Counted from the first letter of the stretch, positions 15,632 to 22,590 are shown. The stretch is 25,328 bases of DNA from Prevotellaceae bacterium UBA4301 (GCA_002395775.1 DGUV01000094.1:1-25328), one strand, 5' to 3'. Notes: generated by a model not told the origin, from the letters alone. Numbers and translations: made by a program.

Positions 15632-15671
15632 CAAAAAAATGCTCGCACCCAGGACAATGCCTGAATGCGAG
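15632..15671 (-). terminator. Terminator-like hairpin in the leader of the 159-residue gene
   Basis: On the minus strand CTCGCA pairs with TGCGAG (15666-15671 and 15642-15647), with an inner CAGG/CCTG stem (15660-15663 and 15650-15653), followed by a run of seven T (15633-15639). It begins within a few bases of the expected transcription start. Confidence 0.6.
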
Positions 15672-15673
15672 TA

Positions 15674-15705
15674 CAAAAGTATAGTAAAATATTTCGAATT
15701 TCAAG
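15674..15705 (-). promoter_or_regulatory. Promoter of the 159-residue gene
   Basis: TACTTTTG (15674-15681) matches the -7 consensus; 20 bases upstream lies CTTG (15702-15705), one mismatch from TTTG. Confidence 0.55.
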
Positions 15706-15748
15706 TTGTAGGGGGCTACCAAATGCGTTGGTAGGGGGCTACAATCTT

Positions 15749-16891
15749 CTACAACCTTCTGATTTGGGCTGCCAACTTAGGAAATTTATCCTCCAATGCG
15801 CTTGCTACAAATTCTTTGTCTTTCTCCGTAGGTGTCGCCTTTAAATTTGCTGTCGCAGTTGTTCCAGCATAGCCGGCAATCCTTTCAACGACACATCCAA
15901 GTGTGGTTTTAGCCGGAGGATTGGGCTGTTCGGTCAATTCGGCTATTGCACGCAGCAGGATGCACATCTGTTTGCTCGTAAAACATGGTTTCCCCGTTTG
16001 AGCATTGAATGCTTGCTCTGCCTCCCCCCCGCTCTCCAGTTCCTCACACCTCTTCTTCCACCTCTCCACTTCTTCTTTTTGTTGTTGGAGCAACTGCTTT
16101 GTCTCAGCCAGCTCTTCAGATTTTGCCCGTGTAGGATGTCCGAATTTGTACACCAGTTTGTCAGGATGCCCCGCTTTGTACAACGCTTTGAAAAGTAAAG
16201 CGGTATTGTCCGATTGATTATTTGCGTTCTTCTCGTCCATAATGCATTTTCGTATGTATTCCCTCTTATCCTCAGGCCACAGCTGAAGCAGTTCCCCGAT
16301 TAGATGCTCCTGGTAGCCGGCAGTCAGCCTATCCCATTCACCATTGGACTTATTGAACTCCAAATCAGAAGGGCAAGGGATGAATTTTATGTTGTATCTG
16401 GGTTCTGGCTCTTCTTCGTAGGGGAAAAAGCTATGCACGTAGTCGTTGGGCGTAAAGAAATTCTTAAAATAATAACACAGCTTTTCAGTTCTTACCAAAT
16501 AGGAATGTAGTTTGTCGGTAAATCTCTGGGCGGTGTTGGTTGAGTGAAGCATAGCCCATACCATATTCATAATCAAATCGGTGTAAGCATAATTCACGTC
16601 ACTCTGATTATGTTGGATATCCATTTCAAGTACATCAGAGATATCTCTGCTTTCGGGATACTTTGCCAAAGAAATTCTGACGCACTCATAGTAAGCAAGG
16701 TTGAAAGCCTCGTCGGGCAAAAACCCTTGCCCATCAACCACTTCCTTAATATACAAATCATATAAGTCGTTGTTCATCCTGCGTTCTTCGCTTGGCATTT
16801 CTTCTAAGAAATATTCCAAGTCACGGTCAGTCCACAACAGTTGTTTGGGGAAGTCAAGAACATGAATATGTCTGTCATCAATTTTTTTCAT
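15749..16891 (-). CDS. Unknown 380-residue coiled-coil protein next to the restriction-modification gene
   Basis: I do not recognise a family. The N-terminal 240 residues are largely helical and acidic (MKKIDDRHIHVLDFPKQLLW at the start). Residues about 250-290 form a probable coiled coil rich in Glu, Lys and Gln (for example LAETKQLLQQQKEEVERW). The last 90 residues form a separate small domain (KQMCILLRAIAELTE, TLGCVVERIAGYAGT, PKLAAQIRRL). There is no signal peptide. It starts 12 bases after the stop of the type IIG enzyme in the same direction, so it is very likely co-transcribed; a helper, regulator or mobility protein are all possible. Confidence 0.7.
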   Translation of the reverse strand: MKKIDDRHIHVLDFPKQLLWTDRDLEYFLEEMPSEERRMNNDLYDLYIKEVVDGQGFLPDEAFNLAYYECVRISLAKYPESRDISDVLEMDIQHNQSDVNYAYTDLIMNMVWAMLHSTNTAQRFTDKLHSYLVRTEKLCYYFKNFFTPNDYVHSFFPYEEEPEPRYNIKFIPCPSDLEFNKSNGEWDRLTAGYQEHLIGELLQLWPEDKREYIRKCIMDEKNANNQSDNTALLFKALYKAGHPDKLVYKFGHPTRAKSEELAETKQLLQQQKEEVERWKKRCEELESGGEAEQAFNAQTGKPCFTSKQMCILLRAIAELTEQPNPPAKTTLGCVVERIAGYAGTTATANLKATPTEKDKEFVASALEDKFPKLAAQIRRL

Positions 16892-16903
16892 TGTACTTAC
16901 GGA

Positions 16904-19894
16904 TTATCCTTTCATCACTATTTCGCGTTCTTCCTCAGTCAGGCCGTAGAGGTCGAAGACGCGTTGGTCTATCTCGTTATCGGTTTGTGCTATCTGCGTT
17001 TTCAGTTCTGCGCAGGCTTCGCGGTAATCGTTGAAGTAGTCTTCCCATTCGTCTTGTTGGGAGAGCGAGAGTTTTATCTTTTGTTTCTTCAGTTCGGCCG
17101 TGAAGCCCTTGAAGTCCAGTTCATCGAACGTACTGAGTGCGGTCGTAATCTTCACTCCCTCCAAGTTTTCCGTCAGACGACGCAGGAAGCGGCTACGCTT
17201 TTCCTGCAAATCCTTGTTCAATGAAAGCATTTGCTCGGCAAGGGTAATAAAGGGTTGCTGCGACTCTTCTTCAATCGTAGGAACGGGTATCTGTTCCAAT
17301 TGATTGGTCTTGATATGAAGGCCTGCAGGGAATATCTTTTTGAACCAAACATTAACCAACTTAGAATTTAGAATACAAAGAATGTATTCAAAGGAATAAC
17401 CTTTATCTAAAGAAAAGATAATGTTTAATGTATCGTTACACAGATATTTATCACAATCTACAGTTGCCGTTATTTGAGTGGCAATATCTTGAATTACAAT
17501 TTTTTTGTCAACCAAAAAGTTTTCAAGCACCCTTGGCCTTCCTCCTGGCTTTTCGCATATTAATGCTGGCTGATACCATATCCATTCGTCATTGTAAGGA
17601 TGTGACCATCGCGAAATGTTTCGCCCACGAATGAATTTATAACAAGTATCATCTATTGGTTCTACAAATACAAATCGTGCATCATCGCTTGTCTTTATAC
17701 CTAGCGAGAACGAAGCAATTTCTGAAAGTTTCTTACATGGAACATTCTCAAGAGAGATTGTCTTTTCAAAAGCAAATGAAGAATTGGGGTTCTTTAGTAT
17801 CTGTTCATATGATAACACAAAATCCTTTTTCACAAACTCCTTGTTTATGCAAGCATATATTTCTATATTATTGTATGCTTGTGGCTTCATTTTCCTATAA
17901 AAACATAAGACCGTAGTGACGATTGCATCTTCAAATACGCCTGGAGGTAATTCTACGAGTTGATAGACATTTACCTCTTTAGATAGAAAATCCCTAAACT
18001 TCGAAAAACTTTCAGTCCCCATCCAACTGTTGGGAAAGATAAAACCTAATAATCCATTTTCTTTCAAAAGAGATTTTGACTTCTCTGTAAAAATGGAATA
18101 TAGGTCGCATTTGTTTTTTACTGTTGTATAGTTGTTTTGGTAAAACTTTCTTTCTTGTTCGTTCTGTATGTTAGCCATATTCACATACGGCGGATTGCCT
18201 ATCACCACGTCAAAGCCTCCGCGTTCGAAGACCTGCGGGAACTCGCGTTGCCAGTCGAAAGCTTTGTCGCCGGCAACGGCAGGGTCGCTGATGAGAGAGT
18301 TGCCACACTTGATGTTTTCCGAGAGCGTATTCAGCTTGCGGTGGGGTTTGGCCGTGCGCAGCCAGAGAGCTAACTGGGCTATTTCCACGCTTTCCTCGTT
18401 GATATCGACACCATAGAGATTGTGCTCGAGGATGCTGTTTTCAACGTTTTGGAATACGATGGTGGAGCCTGTCAGTTTCGCCTCCATTTCGTCAATCAGT
18501 TTGTGTTCCGCCATCAGGAACTGAAGGGCGGCATTCAGGAATGCACCGGAACCGCAGGCGGGGTCGAGAATGGTTATTTCAAGCAACCACTCGCGATACT
18601 GCGTCAACTGGTCTAACAGCCGTTTTTGCGTCTGCGCCTGACGCTTTTGGTCGCTGAAGTATTCTTCTTCTCGGATGCCGAAGGCGGCCTTCTTCTCCGC
18701 ACAGAGCCGACCCACGGTGTTCTCTACGATGTATTTTGTAATGTACTGAGGTGTGTAGAAAACGCCGTCTTGCTTGCGCTTAGAGGTTTGAGGCTTCTCG
18801 CCTTTACTGATTTGTTGCGTCACTTCCTCAATTTCTGACAGCGAGTTTTCGAAGATGTGGCCGAGAATGTTCACGTCCACGTCGCTCTCGAAGTCGTAGG
18901 TCGAAAGCCTGAGAGTGTGTTTCGCCAGCACCTCGTCGGTTATCTTGATGGTGTCGAGCACCTCGTCGGGTTTGAACAGGCCGCCGTTGTAGGCAAATAT
19001 CGCATACGTTTTGCCCTGATAGCCTGTGTTCATGTAGCCGAAATACTTCCTGACACGATTGTACAAGGGAACTTCCTCGTCCAACTCCTTCAGTGTCTCC
19101 CATTGATTGATAATCTGCACCATGGAGTTTGGCGGCAACAGTCCGCAGTCCTCGGCAAAGAAGATGAAGAGCAGGCGGTCGAGCAGTTTCTGCGTTTTCT
19201 TAAAGAGCAGGAGTTGCCACTCACGTTCGTCTTGGTCTTCAGAAGTGGGGTTATTCTTCAGTATGTCGGCAAAGAGTTCGCGCTTAAACTGCGAATAGTC
19301 TTTGTAGAGAGCTTTTGTAATCTGGTCCTCGGAGGACACGCTCTCGTCCTTCATCCGCGCTACGACACCCATCTTCACCTGCTCCCACGATAGACAGAGA
19401 TACAACTCTCGGAAATCCTCTTTGGTGAGCGCAAACAGGTCCCATTCGCTGTAGTCAACGGCATTGTCGATGTAAAGGCGCAACTTCTCGAAGTTGGAAA
19501 TGACGACCAGTCGCGTCCCCTTATGTTGGCTTTTGTAGTCGAAGGCCTGCGATTCTATCTTCCCGAGGTCGGTGGTCTTGTGGTCCTTCAGTTCAATAAT
19601 GCCATAAACTTTCTCATCGAGCAGTATGGCGCCGTCGGCCTTGCGGCTGTTCTTCTCATTCTTCTCCTCAGTTCTCAGGTTAAACGCGGGAGACGGATTA
19701 AGCGTATAGCCAAGCACTTTGACAAAGAGCTCGCGCAGGAATCCCTCCTGAAACTGCTCTTCCTTCGACCGCCGGATGTTGTCCTGAATGTCAGGGTTGA
19801 GGAAATAACTTTTGTATTGCTCCCAGGGAGCGGCTATCTTCTCGTCGGGTAATGCTGCCAGATATTTCTTTACAATGGTACGCTGAAATAGCAT
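16904..19894 (-). CDS. Single-chain type IIG restriction-modification enzyme (Eco57I-like)
   Basis: The 996-residue protein joins nuclease, DNA adenine methyltransferase and target recognition in one chain. The N-terminus carries a PD-(D/E)xK nuclease core (Asp87, then Glu101-Leu-Lys103 in IIELKDHKT). The methyltransferase has GVFYTPQYITKYIV, motif I DPACGSGAFL (from 444), YGVDINEESVEIAQLALW and motif IV NPPY (567-570). Residues about 575-880 form the recognition part, ending in a TaqI/type I S-like EQIPVPTIEEESQ segment and a helical tail. It should methylate its own site and cut unmodified DNA, so it is a defence gene. It starts just after a perfect promoter and is followed closely by the coiled-coil gene. 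The recognition part is clearly more AT-rich than the rest. Confidence 0.9.
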   Translation of the reverse strand: MLFQRTIVKKYLAALPDEKIAAPWEQYKSYFLNPDIQDNIRRSKEEQFQEGFLRELFVKVLGYTLNPSPAFNLRTEEKNEKNSRKADGAILLDEKVYGIIELKDHKTTDLGKIESQAFDYKSQHKGTRLVVISNFEKLRLYIDNAVDYSEWDLFALTKEDFRELYLCLSWEQVKMGVVARMKDESVSSEDQITKALYKDYSQFKRELFADILKNNPTSEDQDEREWQLLLFKKTQKLLDRLLFIFFAEDCGLLPPNSMVQIINQWETLKELDEEVPLYNRVRKYFGYMNTGYQGKTYAIFAYNGGLFKPDEVLDTIKITDEVLAKHTLRLSTYDFESDVDVNILGHIFENSLSEIEEVTQQISKGEKPQTSKRKQDGVFYTPQYITKYIVENTVGRLCAEKKAAFGIREEEYFSDQKRQAQTQKRLLDQLTQYREWLLEITILDPACGSGAFLNAALQFLMAEHKLIDEMEAKLTGSTIVFQNVENSILEHNLYGVDINEESVEIAQLALWLRTAKPHRKLNTLSENIKCGNSLISDPAVAGDKAFDWQREFPQVFERGGFDVVIGNPPYVNMANIQNEQERKFYQNNYTTVKNKCDLYSIFTEKSKSLLKENGLLGFIFPNSWMGTESFSKFRDFLSKEVNVYQLVELPPGVFEDAIVTTVLCFYRKMKPQAYNNIEIYACINKEFVKKDFVLSYEQILKNPNSSFAFEKTISLENVPCKKLSEIASFSLGIKTSDDARFVFVEPIDDTCYKFIRGRNISRWSHPYNDEWIWYQPALICEKPGGRPRVLENFLVDKKIVIQDIATQITATVDCDKYLCNDTLNIIFSLDKGYSFEYILCILNSKLVNVWFKKIFPAGLHIKTNQLEQIPVPTIEEESQQPFITLAEQMLSLNKDLQEKRSRFLRRLTENLEGVKITTALSTFDELDFKGFTAELKKQKIKLSLSQQDEWEDYFNDYREACAELKTQIAQTDNEIDQRVFDLYGLTEEEREIVMKG

Positions 19895-19921
19895 TGGTAC
19901 TATATTTAGGATTGTTGCCTA

Positions 19922-19953
19922 CAAAGATACGAATAAGCGAGGAAAAAGCCAAA
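19922..19953 (-). promoter_or_regulatory. Promoter of the type IIG enzyme
   Basis: TTTG (19950-19953), 20 bases, TATCTTTG (19922-19929) on the minus strand: perfect consensus. The spacer (GCTTTTTCCTCGCTTATTCG) is strongly similar to the direct repeats that flank the Fic gene. Confidence 0.8.
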
Positions 19954-19980
19954 TGTATTTGAGCTTTTTCGAGCGGGAGT

Positions 19981-20020
19981 ATCTTCGACACAACGTGTCA
20001 GAGATACAAGATAAGCGAGG
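19981..20020 (+). repeat. 40-bp direct repeat, left copy (flanks the Fic gene)
   Basis: Identical to 21093-21132 at 39 of 40 positions (A/G difference at position 13). It contains GACAC and GTGTC as an inverted repeat and, read on the minus strand, a degenerate promoter-like TATCTCTG. Confidence 0.9.
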
Positions 20021-20049
20021 GAAGAGCCAAGAGAAACGGGGTTGTCTTA

Positions 20050-20925
20050 TCAGTCTTCTTGCTCGTAGTAGTAGGAATAGTCGATGCCCTTCATGAAGAT
20101 TTCGCGGTCGGCAATGCGGTCGGTCATAGCGCCTTGGAGTAACGATTTAATGGCTCGAGCATCCGTGGTGCTCTGCTTCATTGCCGATAAATATGCTTTC
20201 TTATCTATCTTACTCCAATCGACACATAGCTTCAACTGCTTCTTGAATATCAAGTCGAGCCAAATGCGCGTGCTTCGTCCGTTACCTTCCATAAACGGAT
20301 GGGCAACGTTCATCTCTACATATTTGTTGACGATTTCATCGAAAGTGGTTTCTGGCATCGCTTCTATTAGCCTCAGATTCTGCATCAGATATTCTGCACG
20401 ACAGAACATTGTGCCATCTTTCCAAATGGTTTTTTGACGAATCTGTCCGGCAAAGTCGTAGAGACCGCCAAACAGATATGCGTGAATTTGCTGCAAGCAC
20501 TTCACTGTTCCAGGTTCCATACTATCCAACAATCCGCTTTCAATGAGTGTGTAGGCCTTTTTCTTACTCTGCCCGTCAATACTATTATCACTATAGATGA
20601 ACCAATCAAGAAACTTTCGGGCGCGGTTGTTAGGGTAGTTCTTGGCGAGCGTCTGTACACAATCGGCATCGAGCGCATCTGTAGCACGCTGCTTACCATC
20701 AGGAGCTTGGAATTTGAAGTCGTGAGTGACACTCACGAGTTGAATTCCTTCTGTATTGAGCTTCTTTTTTAACCATCGCCAGTAATTGCCGGCCTTCACA
20801 TAATCGTCCTCGTCGTTGATGGCACGCACAATATCTGTGGCAGAGAACCACCATTTGCTGTGTTCCTCGTCCCATACGGCACGCACTTCGCGGTCATTGA
20901 AGAATCGGATGGATTTCTTGCTCAT
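20050..20925 (-). CDS. Bro-N/RhuM-like domain fused to a Fic domain
   Basis: The 291-residue protein has an N-terminal phage-type Bro-N-like domain (about 1-110: RFFNDREVRAVWDEEHSKWW, FSATDIVRAI, RARKFLDWF) and a C-terminal Fic domain with LFGGLYDFAGQIR (151-163) and the intact catalytic loop HPFMEGNGRSTR (209-220). Fic domains usually transfer AMP from ATP to a target protein; the Bro-N part probably binds DNA or a partner. No clear (S/T)xxxE(G/N) inhibitory helix is present; the nearest is SYYYEQ at 284-289, at the very C-terminus, which ends in Gln. It is a single-gene unit upstream of the restriction-modification gene, bracketed by 40-bp direct repeats. Such fusions are common beside restriction genes; toxin, regulator or defence effector are open. 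Confidence 0.88.
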   Translation of the reverse strand: MSKKSIRFFNDREVRAVWDEEHSKWWFSATDIVRAINDEDDYVKAGNYWRWLKKKLNTEGIQLVSVTHDFKFQAPDGKQRATDALDADCVQTLAKNYPNNRARKFLDWFIYSDNSIDGQSKKKAYTLIESGLLDSMEPGTVKCLQQIHAYLFGGLYDFAGQIRQKTIWKDGTMFCRAEYLMQNLRLIEAMPETTFDEIVNKYVEMNVAHPFMEGNGRSTRIWLDLIFKKQLKLCVDWSKIDKKAYLSAMKQSTTDARAIKSLLQGAMTDRIADREIFMKGIDYSYYYEQED

Positions 20926-20950
20926 TTGTATTTAGATTGTTTTCGCCCTA

Positions 20951-20982
20951 CAAAGATAATGCAAAACGACGAACGAAACAAG
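20951..20982 (-). promoter_or_regulatory. Promoter of the Bro-N/Fic gene
   Basis: TATCTTTG (20951-20958) on the minus strand with CTTG (20979-20982) 20 bases upstream, one mismatch from TTTG. Leader about 20 bases. Confidence 0.6.
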
Positions 20983-21092
20983 TGTAAAGGACAAATTCAT
21001 TTGTACTTTACCTTGCAAGGAGGAGGAAGAACATCGTTCAAGTCGAGTGAAATATAAAATGATTCATCATTTTTATTTCCGAGACGCATCTT

Positions 21093-21132
21093 ATCTTCGA
21101 CACAGCGTGTCAGAGATACAAGATAAGCGAGG
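21093..21132 (+). repeat. 40-bp direct repeat, right copy
   Basis: Right partner of 19981-20020 (39/40). Here CTTATCTT (21090-21097) and AAGATAAG (21120-21127) form an additional outer inverted repeat around GACAC/GTGTC. Confidence 0.9.
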
Positions 21133-21150
21133 AAAGGGGTAAAACACGAT

Positions 21151-21192
21151 TTTGTAGCATTTGTAGCAGTTGTAGCAGTTAATTTTAGTACC
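21151..21192 (-). repeat. Iteron-like block, copy 2 (inverted)
   Basis: As written on the plus strand: TTTGTAGCA (21151-21159), TTTGTAGCA (21160-21168), GTTGTAGCA (21169-21177), then the reverse of the GGTACTAAAATTAA head (21178-21192). Confidence 0.9.
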
Positions 21193-21226
21193 TTGCAATT
21201 CGCAAGGAGGCTTTCGTCCTAAAAGG

Positions 21227-21292
21227 TTATTATATATTATAACATATTATAATATATAATAAAATATATAATATAATAATATAATAAATATT
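21227..21292. repeat. AT-only tract
   Basis: Sixty-six bases of A and T with a single C (21243), made of shifting TATAAT/ATTATA units. It lies between the two inverted iteron blocks and would melt easily. Confidence 0.9.
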
Positions 21293-21343
21293 ACCCATAG
21301 TTTAGAGATGATTTATCACCCCGTCCTCTGCCTTCAACATGTA

Positions 21344-21398
21344 GGGGTACTAAAAATTAGTGCTACAAATGCTACATTGCTACATTTTGCTGTACCCC
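21344..21398 (+). repeat. Iteron-like block, copy 3, inside a 7-bp inverted repeat
   Basis: GGTACTAAAAATTAG followed by TGCTACAAA (21361-21369), TGCTACAT (21370-21377) and TGCTACATT (21378-21386). The block is enclosed by GGGGTAC (21344-21350) and GTACCCC (21392-21398). Confidence 0.9.
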
Positions 21399-21504
21399 AC
21401 TCTCCCCCGCGCCTGGTAGAAAACCTGTAACTACCTATTTCACAACACCTTACAAGCCGCTTCCTGAAAAAGATGGCCTCCGCGACCCCCGTCGGGCCCA
21501 TATA

Positions 21505-21536
21505 GTTGCATGGGGCCGAGCATTTTCGTAACTTTG
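21505..21536 (+). promoter_or_regulatory. Promoter of the HU-HIG gene
   Basis: GTTG (21505-21508, one mismatch), 20 bases, TAACTTTG (21529-21536). The leader of about 145 bases contains stems CGCCC/GGGCG and GGTCG/CGACC (near 21577-21604) and ends in three ACCCTTAAA-type units (about 21648-21683). Confidence 0.65.
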
Positions 21537-21686
21537 CATAGGATTTAAAAATCCAATGCCACGAGGACAGGAAAAGCGCCCCTAAGGGCGGTCGCGAACG
21601 ACCCTGCAGGCGAGGTCCTTGACTCGAGCAAGCGAGCGCTCTAACCATTAACCCTTAAACATTAAACCCTTAAAACCCTTAAAACT

Positions 21687-22241
21687 ATGGCAAACAAAGT
21701 TATCGGACACATTCCCTACGGCCTCGGCCTCCGCCTCGTGAACCCCAGCGAGAAGGAGAGCGCCAAGGTGGTCGTAGCCACCGCCCAGCAGATTGAGGTC
21801 ATCGACCTGCCCCTGCTGGCCAAGCACGTGAAGGAGCACGGCACCCCCTTCTCCGAAGGCACCATCTACGGCGTGCTGACCGACGCAGTGGCCTGCGTCA
21901 TCGAAATGCTGCGCGCCGGCTACGGCGTGAAGCTCGACGGACTGGGCAAGTTCGGCGTGAGCCTGCAGAGCACGGGCACAGGAGACGCCAACGATTTCAC
22001 TGCGGCCAACATCACTGGCGTGAACCTCACGTTCCAGGCCGCCGAGAACGTGAAGACGGCCCTGAACACCAACATGGAGTTTGACTACGTGGGCACCCGC
22101 CGACAGCAGGCCGCAGCCAAGCAGACCGAAAAGACGGACCTCAACGAGGCACTCGGCACCACCGACAGCGGCAGCGGCTCCTCGGGCAGCGGCGACACTG
22201 GCGGCTCTGGCTCCGGCGACCCCGGCGATGTTACTCCCTAA
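21687..22241 (+). CDS. HU-HIG family DNA-binding protein with Gly/Ser tail
   Basis: The 184-residue protein has an HU-like fold over residues about 1-130 (FSEGTIYGVLTDAVACVIEM, KLDGLGKFGVSL, NLTFQAAENVKTALN) of the HU-HIG type found in Bacteroidetes, in which HU is joined to a glycine-rich or other C-terminal module. Here the end (about 158-180) is made of Gly, Ser and Asp (SGSGSSGSGDTGGSGSGDPG). It should bind DNA as a dimer. It lies with its own promoter at the right side of the iteron region and is followed 239 bases later by the smalltalk gene in the same direction, a neighbourhood I recall from many Bacteroidales loci that also hold VirE_N/DUF3987 genes. Confidence 0.85.
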   Translation: MANKVIGHIPYGLGLRLVNPSEKESAKVVVATAQQIEVIDLPLLAKHVKEHGTPFSEGTIYGVLTDAVACVIEMLRAGYGVKLDGLGKFGVSLQSTGTGDANDFTAANITGVNLTFQAAENVKTALNTNMEFDYVGTRRQQAAAKQTEKTDLNEALGTTDSGSGSSGSGDTGGSGSGDPGDVTP

Positions 22242-22272
22242 GTTTTGGGCCTCAATGGCCCAACTTAGGGAG
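22234..22272 (+). terminator. Hairpin over the HU-HIG stop codon
   Basis: CTCCCTAAG (22234-22242) pairs with CTTAGGGAG (22264-22272) and GGGCC (22247-22251) with GGCCC (22257-22261). The HU-HIG stop TAA (22239-22241) is inside the stem. There is no T-run after it, so it may protect or pause the RNA and not end it. Confidence 0.55.
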
Positions 22273-22480
22273 AAGGGCTGTAAAGGGGAGTTAGCTTCGC
22301 GGAGTTAGTTCGCTACGCTCACGAAGTTCTTGAATGAATCAAGCGAGCAAGCTCGAGCGAAAGGGACGAATGTATTAGACTGGTTGACTTCCTCTCAAAT
22401 TCTAACGTCCTTATAACTCCTCTTTAACTCCCTTTTAACTCCTTTTTAACTTCTAAAATTTAATAAAAAATTTTACTCGT
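22242..22480. other. Non-coding leader region before smalltalk
   Basis: After the HU hairpin come the boundary-type repeats AGTTAGCTTCGC/TTCGCGGAGTTA (22289-22307), an ATTC-AAGCGAGC stretch, then four TTTAACTCC-type units (about 22408-22455) and an AT-rich stretch up to the ATG. No TAnnTTTG promoter is visible, so smalltalk may be transcribed from the HU promoter. Confidence 0.5.
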
Positions 22481-22588
22481 ATGAAACAAGAACAACGACG
22501 GGAACTCATGAAGTTCCTTTGGAAACTATTGACGGCACTCATTGCGGCCTTGACCACCGCCGCAGGAGTCTCTGCATGTTGCAGCTGA
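22481..22588 (+). CDS. Smalltalk-family micro-protein, 35 residues
   Basis: The product runs MKQEQRRELMKFLWKLLTAL and then IAALTTAAGVSACCS. It has a charged N-terminus, one hydrophobic helix and a final VSAC that matches a lipobox. This is the layout of the Bacteroidales 'smalltalk' proteins (about 30-35 residues, ending in VTSCM or similar), usually found beside HU-HIG genes as here. It is membrane-bound or exported; the function is unknown. If the lipobox is used, only a two- or three-residue lipopeptide (CCS) would remain. A palindromic repeat starts 3 bases after the stop, and the same frame beyond it reads GGASAANAAVALGLI, so the gene may once have been longer. Confidence 0.75.
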   Translation: MKQEQRRELMKFLWKLLTALIAALTTAAGVSACCS

Positions 22589-22590
22589 TT

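Larger units (their letters stand above)
20926..21686. other. Non-coding region with iteron pair and AT-rich tract (possible origin)
   Basis: No credible gene lies here. From left to right it holds the fic promoter, a CCTTGCAAGG palindrome (21011-21020), the right 40-bp direct repeat, inverted iteron block 2, a CCTTGC/GCAAGG hairpin (21191-21207), an AT tract (21227-21292), iteron block 3 and the HU-HIG promoter with its hairpin-rich leader. Iterons facing each other across an AT-rich stretch look like a replication origin; this is inference. Confidence 0.6.

Noticed and set aside
21227..21292. AT tract as a sequencing or assembly artefact
   Set aside because: The flanking inverted iterons and the irregular unit order suggest real sequence, although its exact length could be uncertain.
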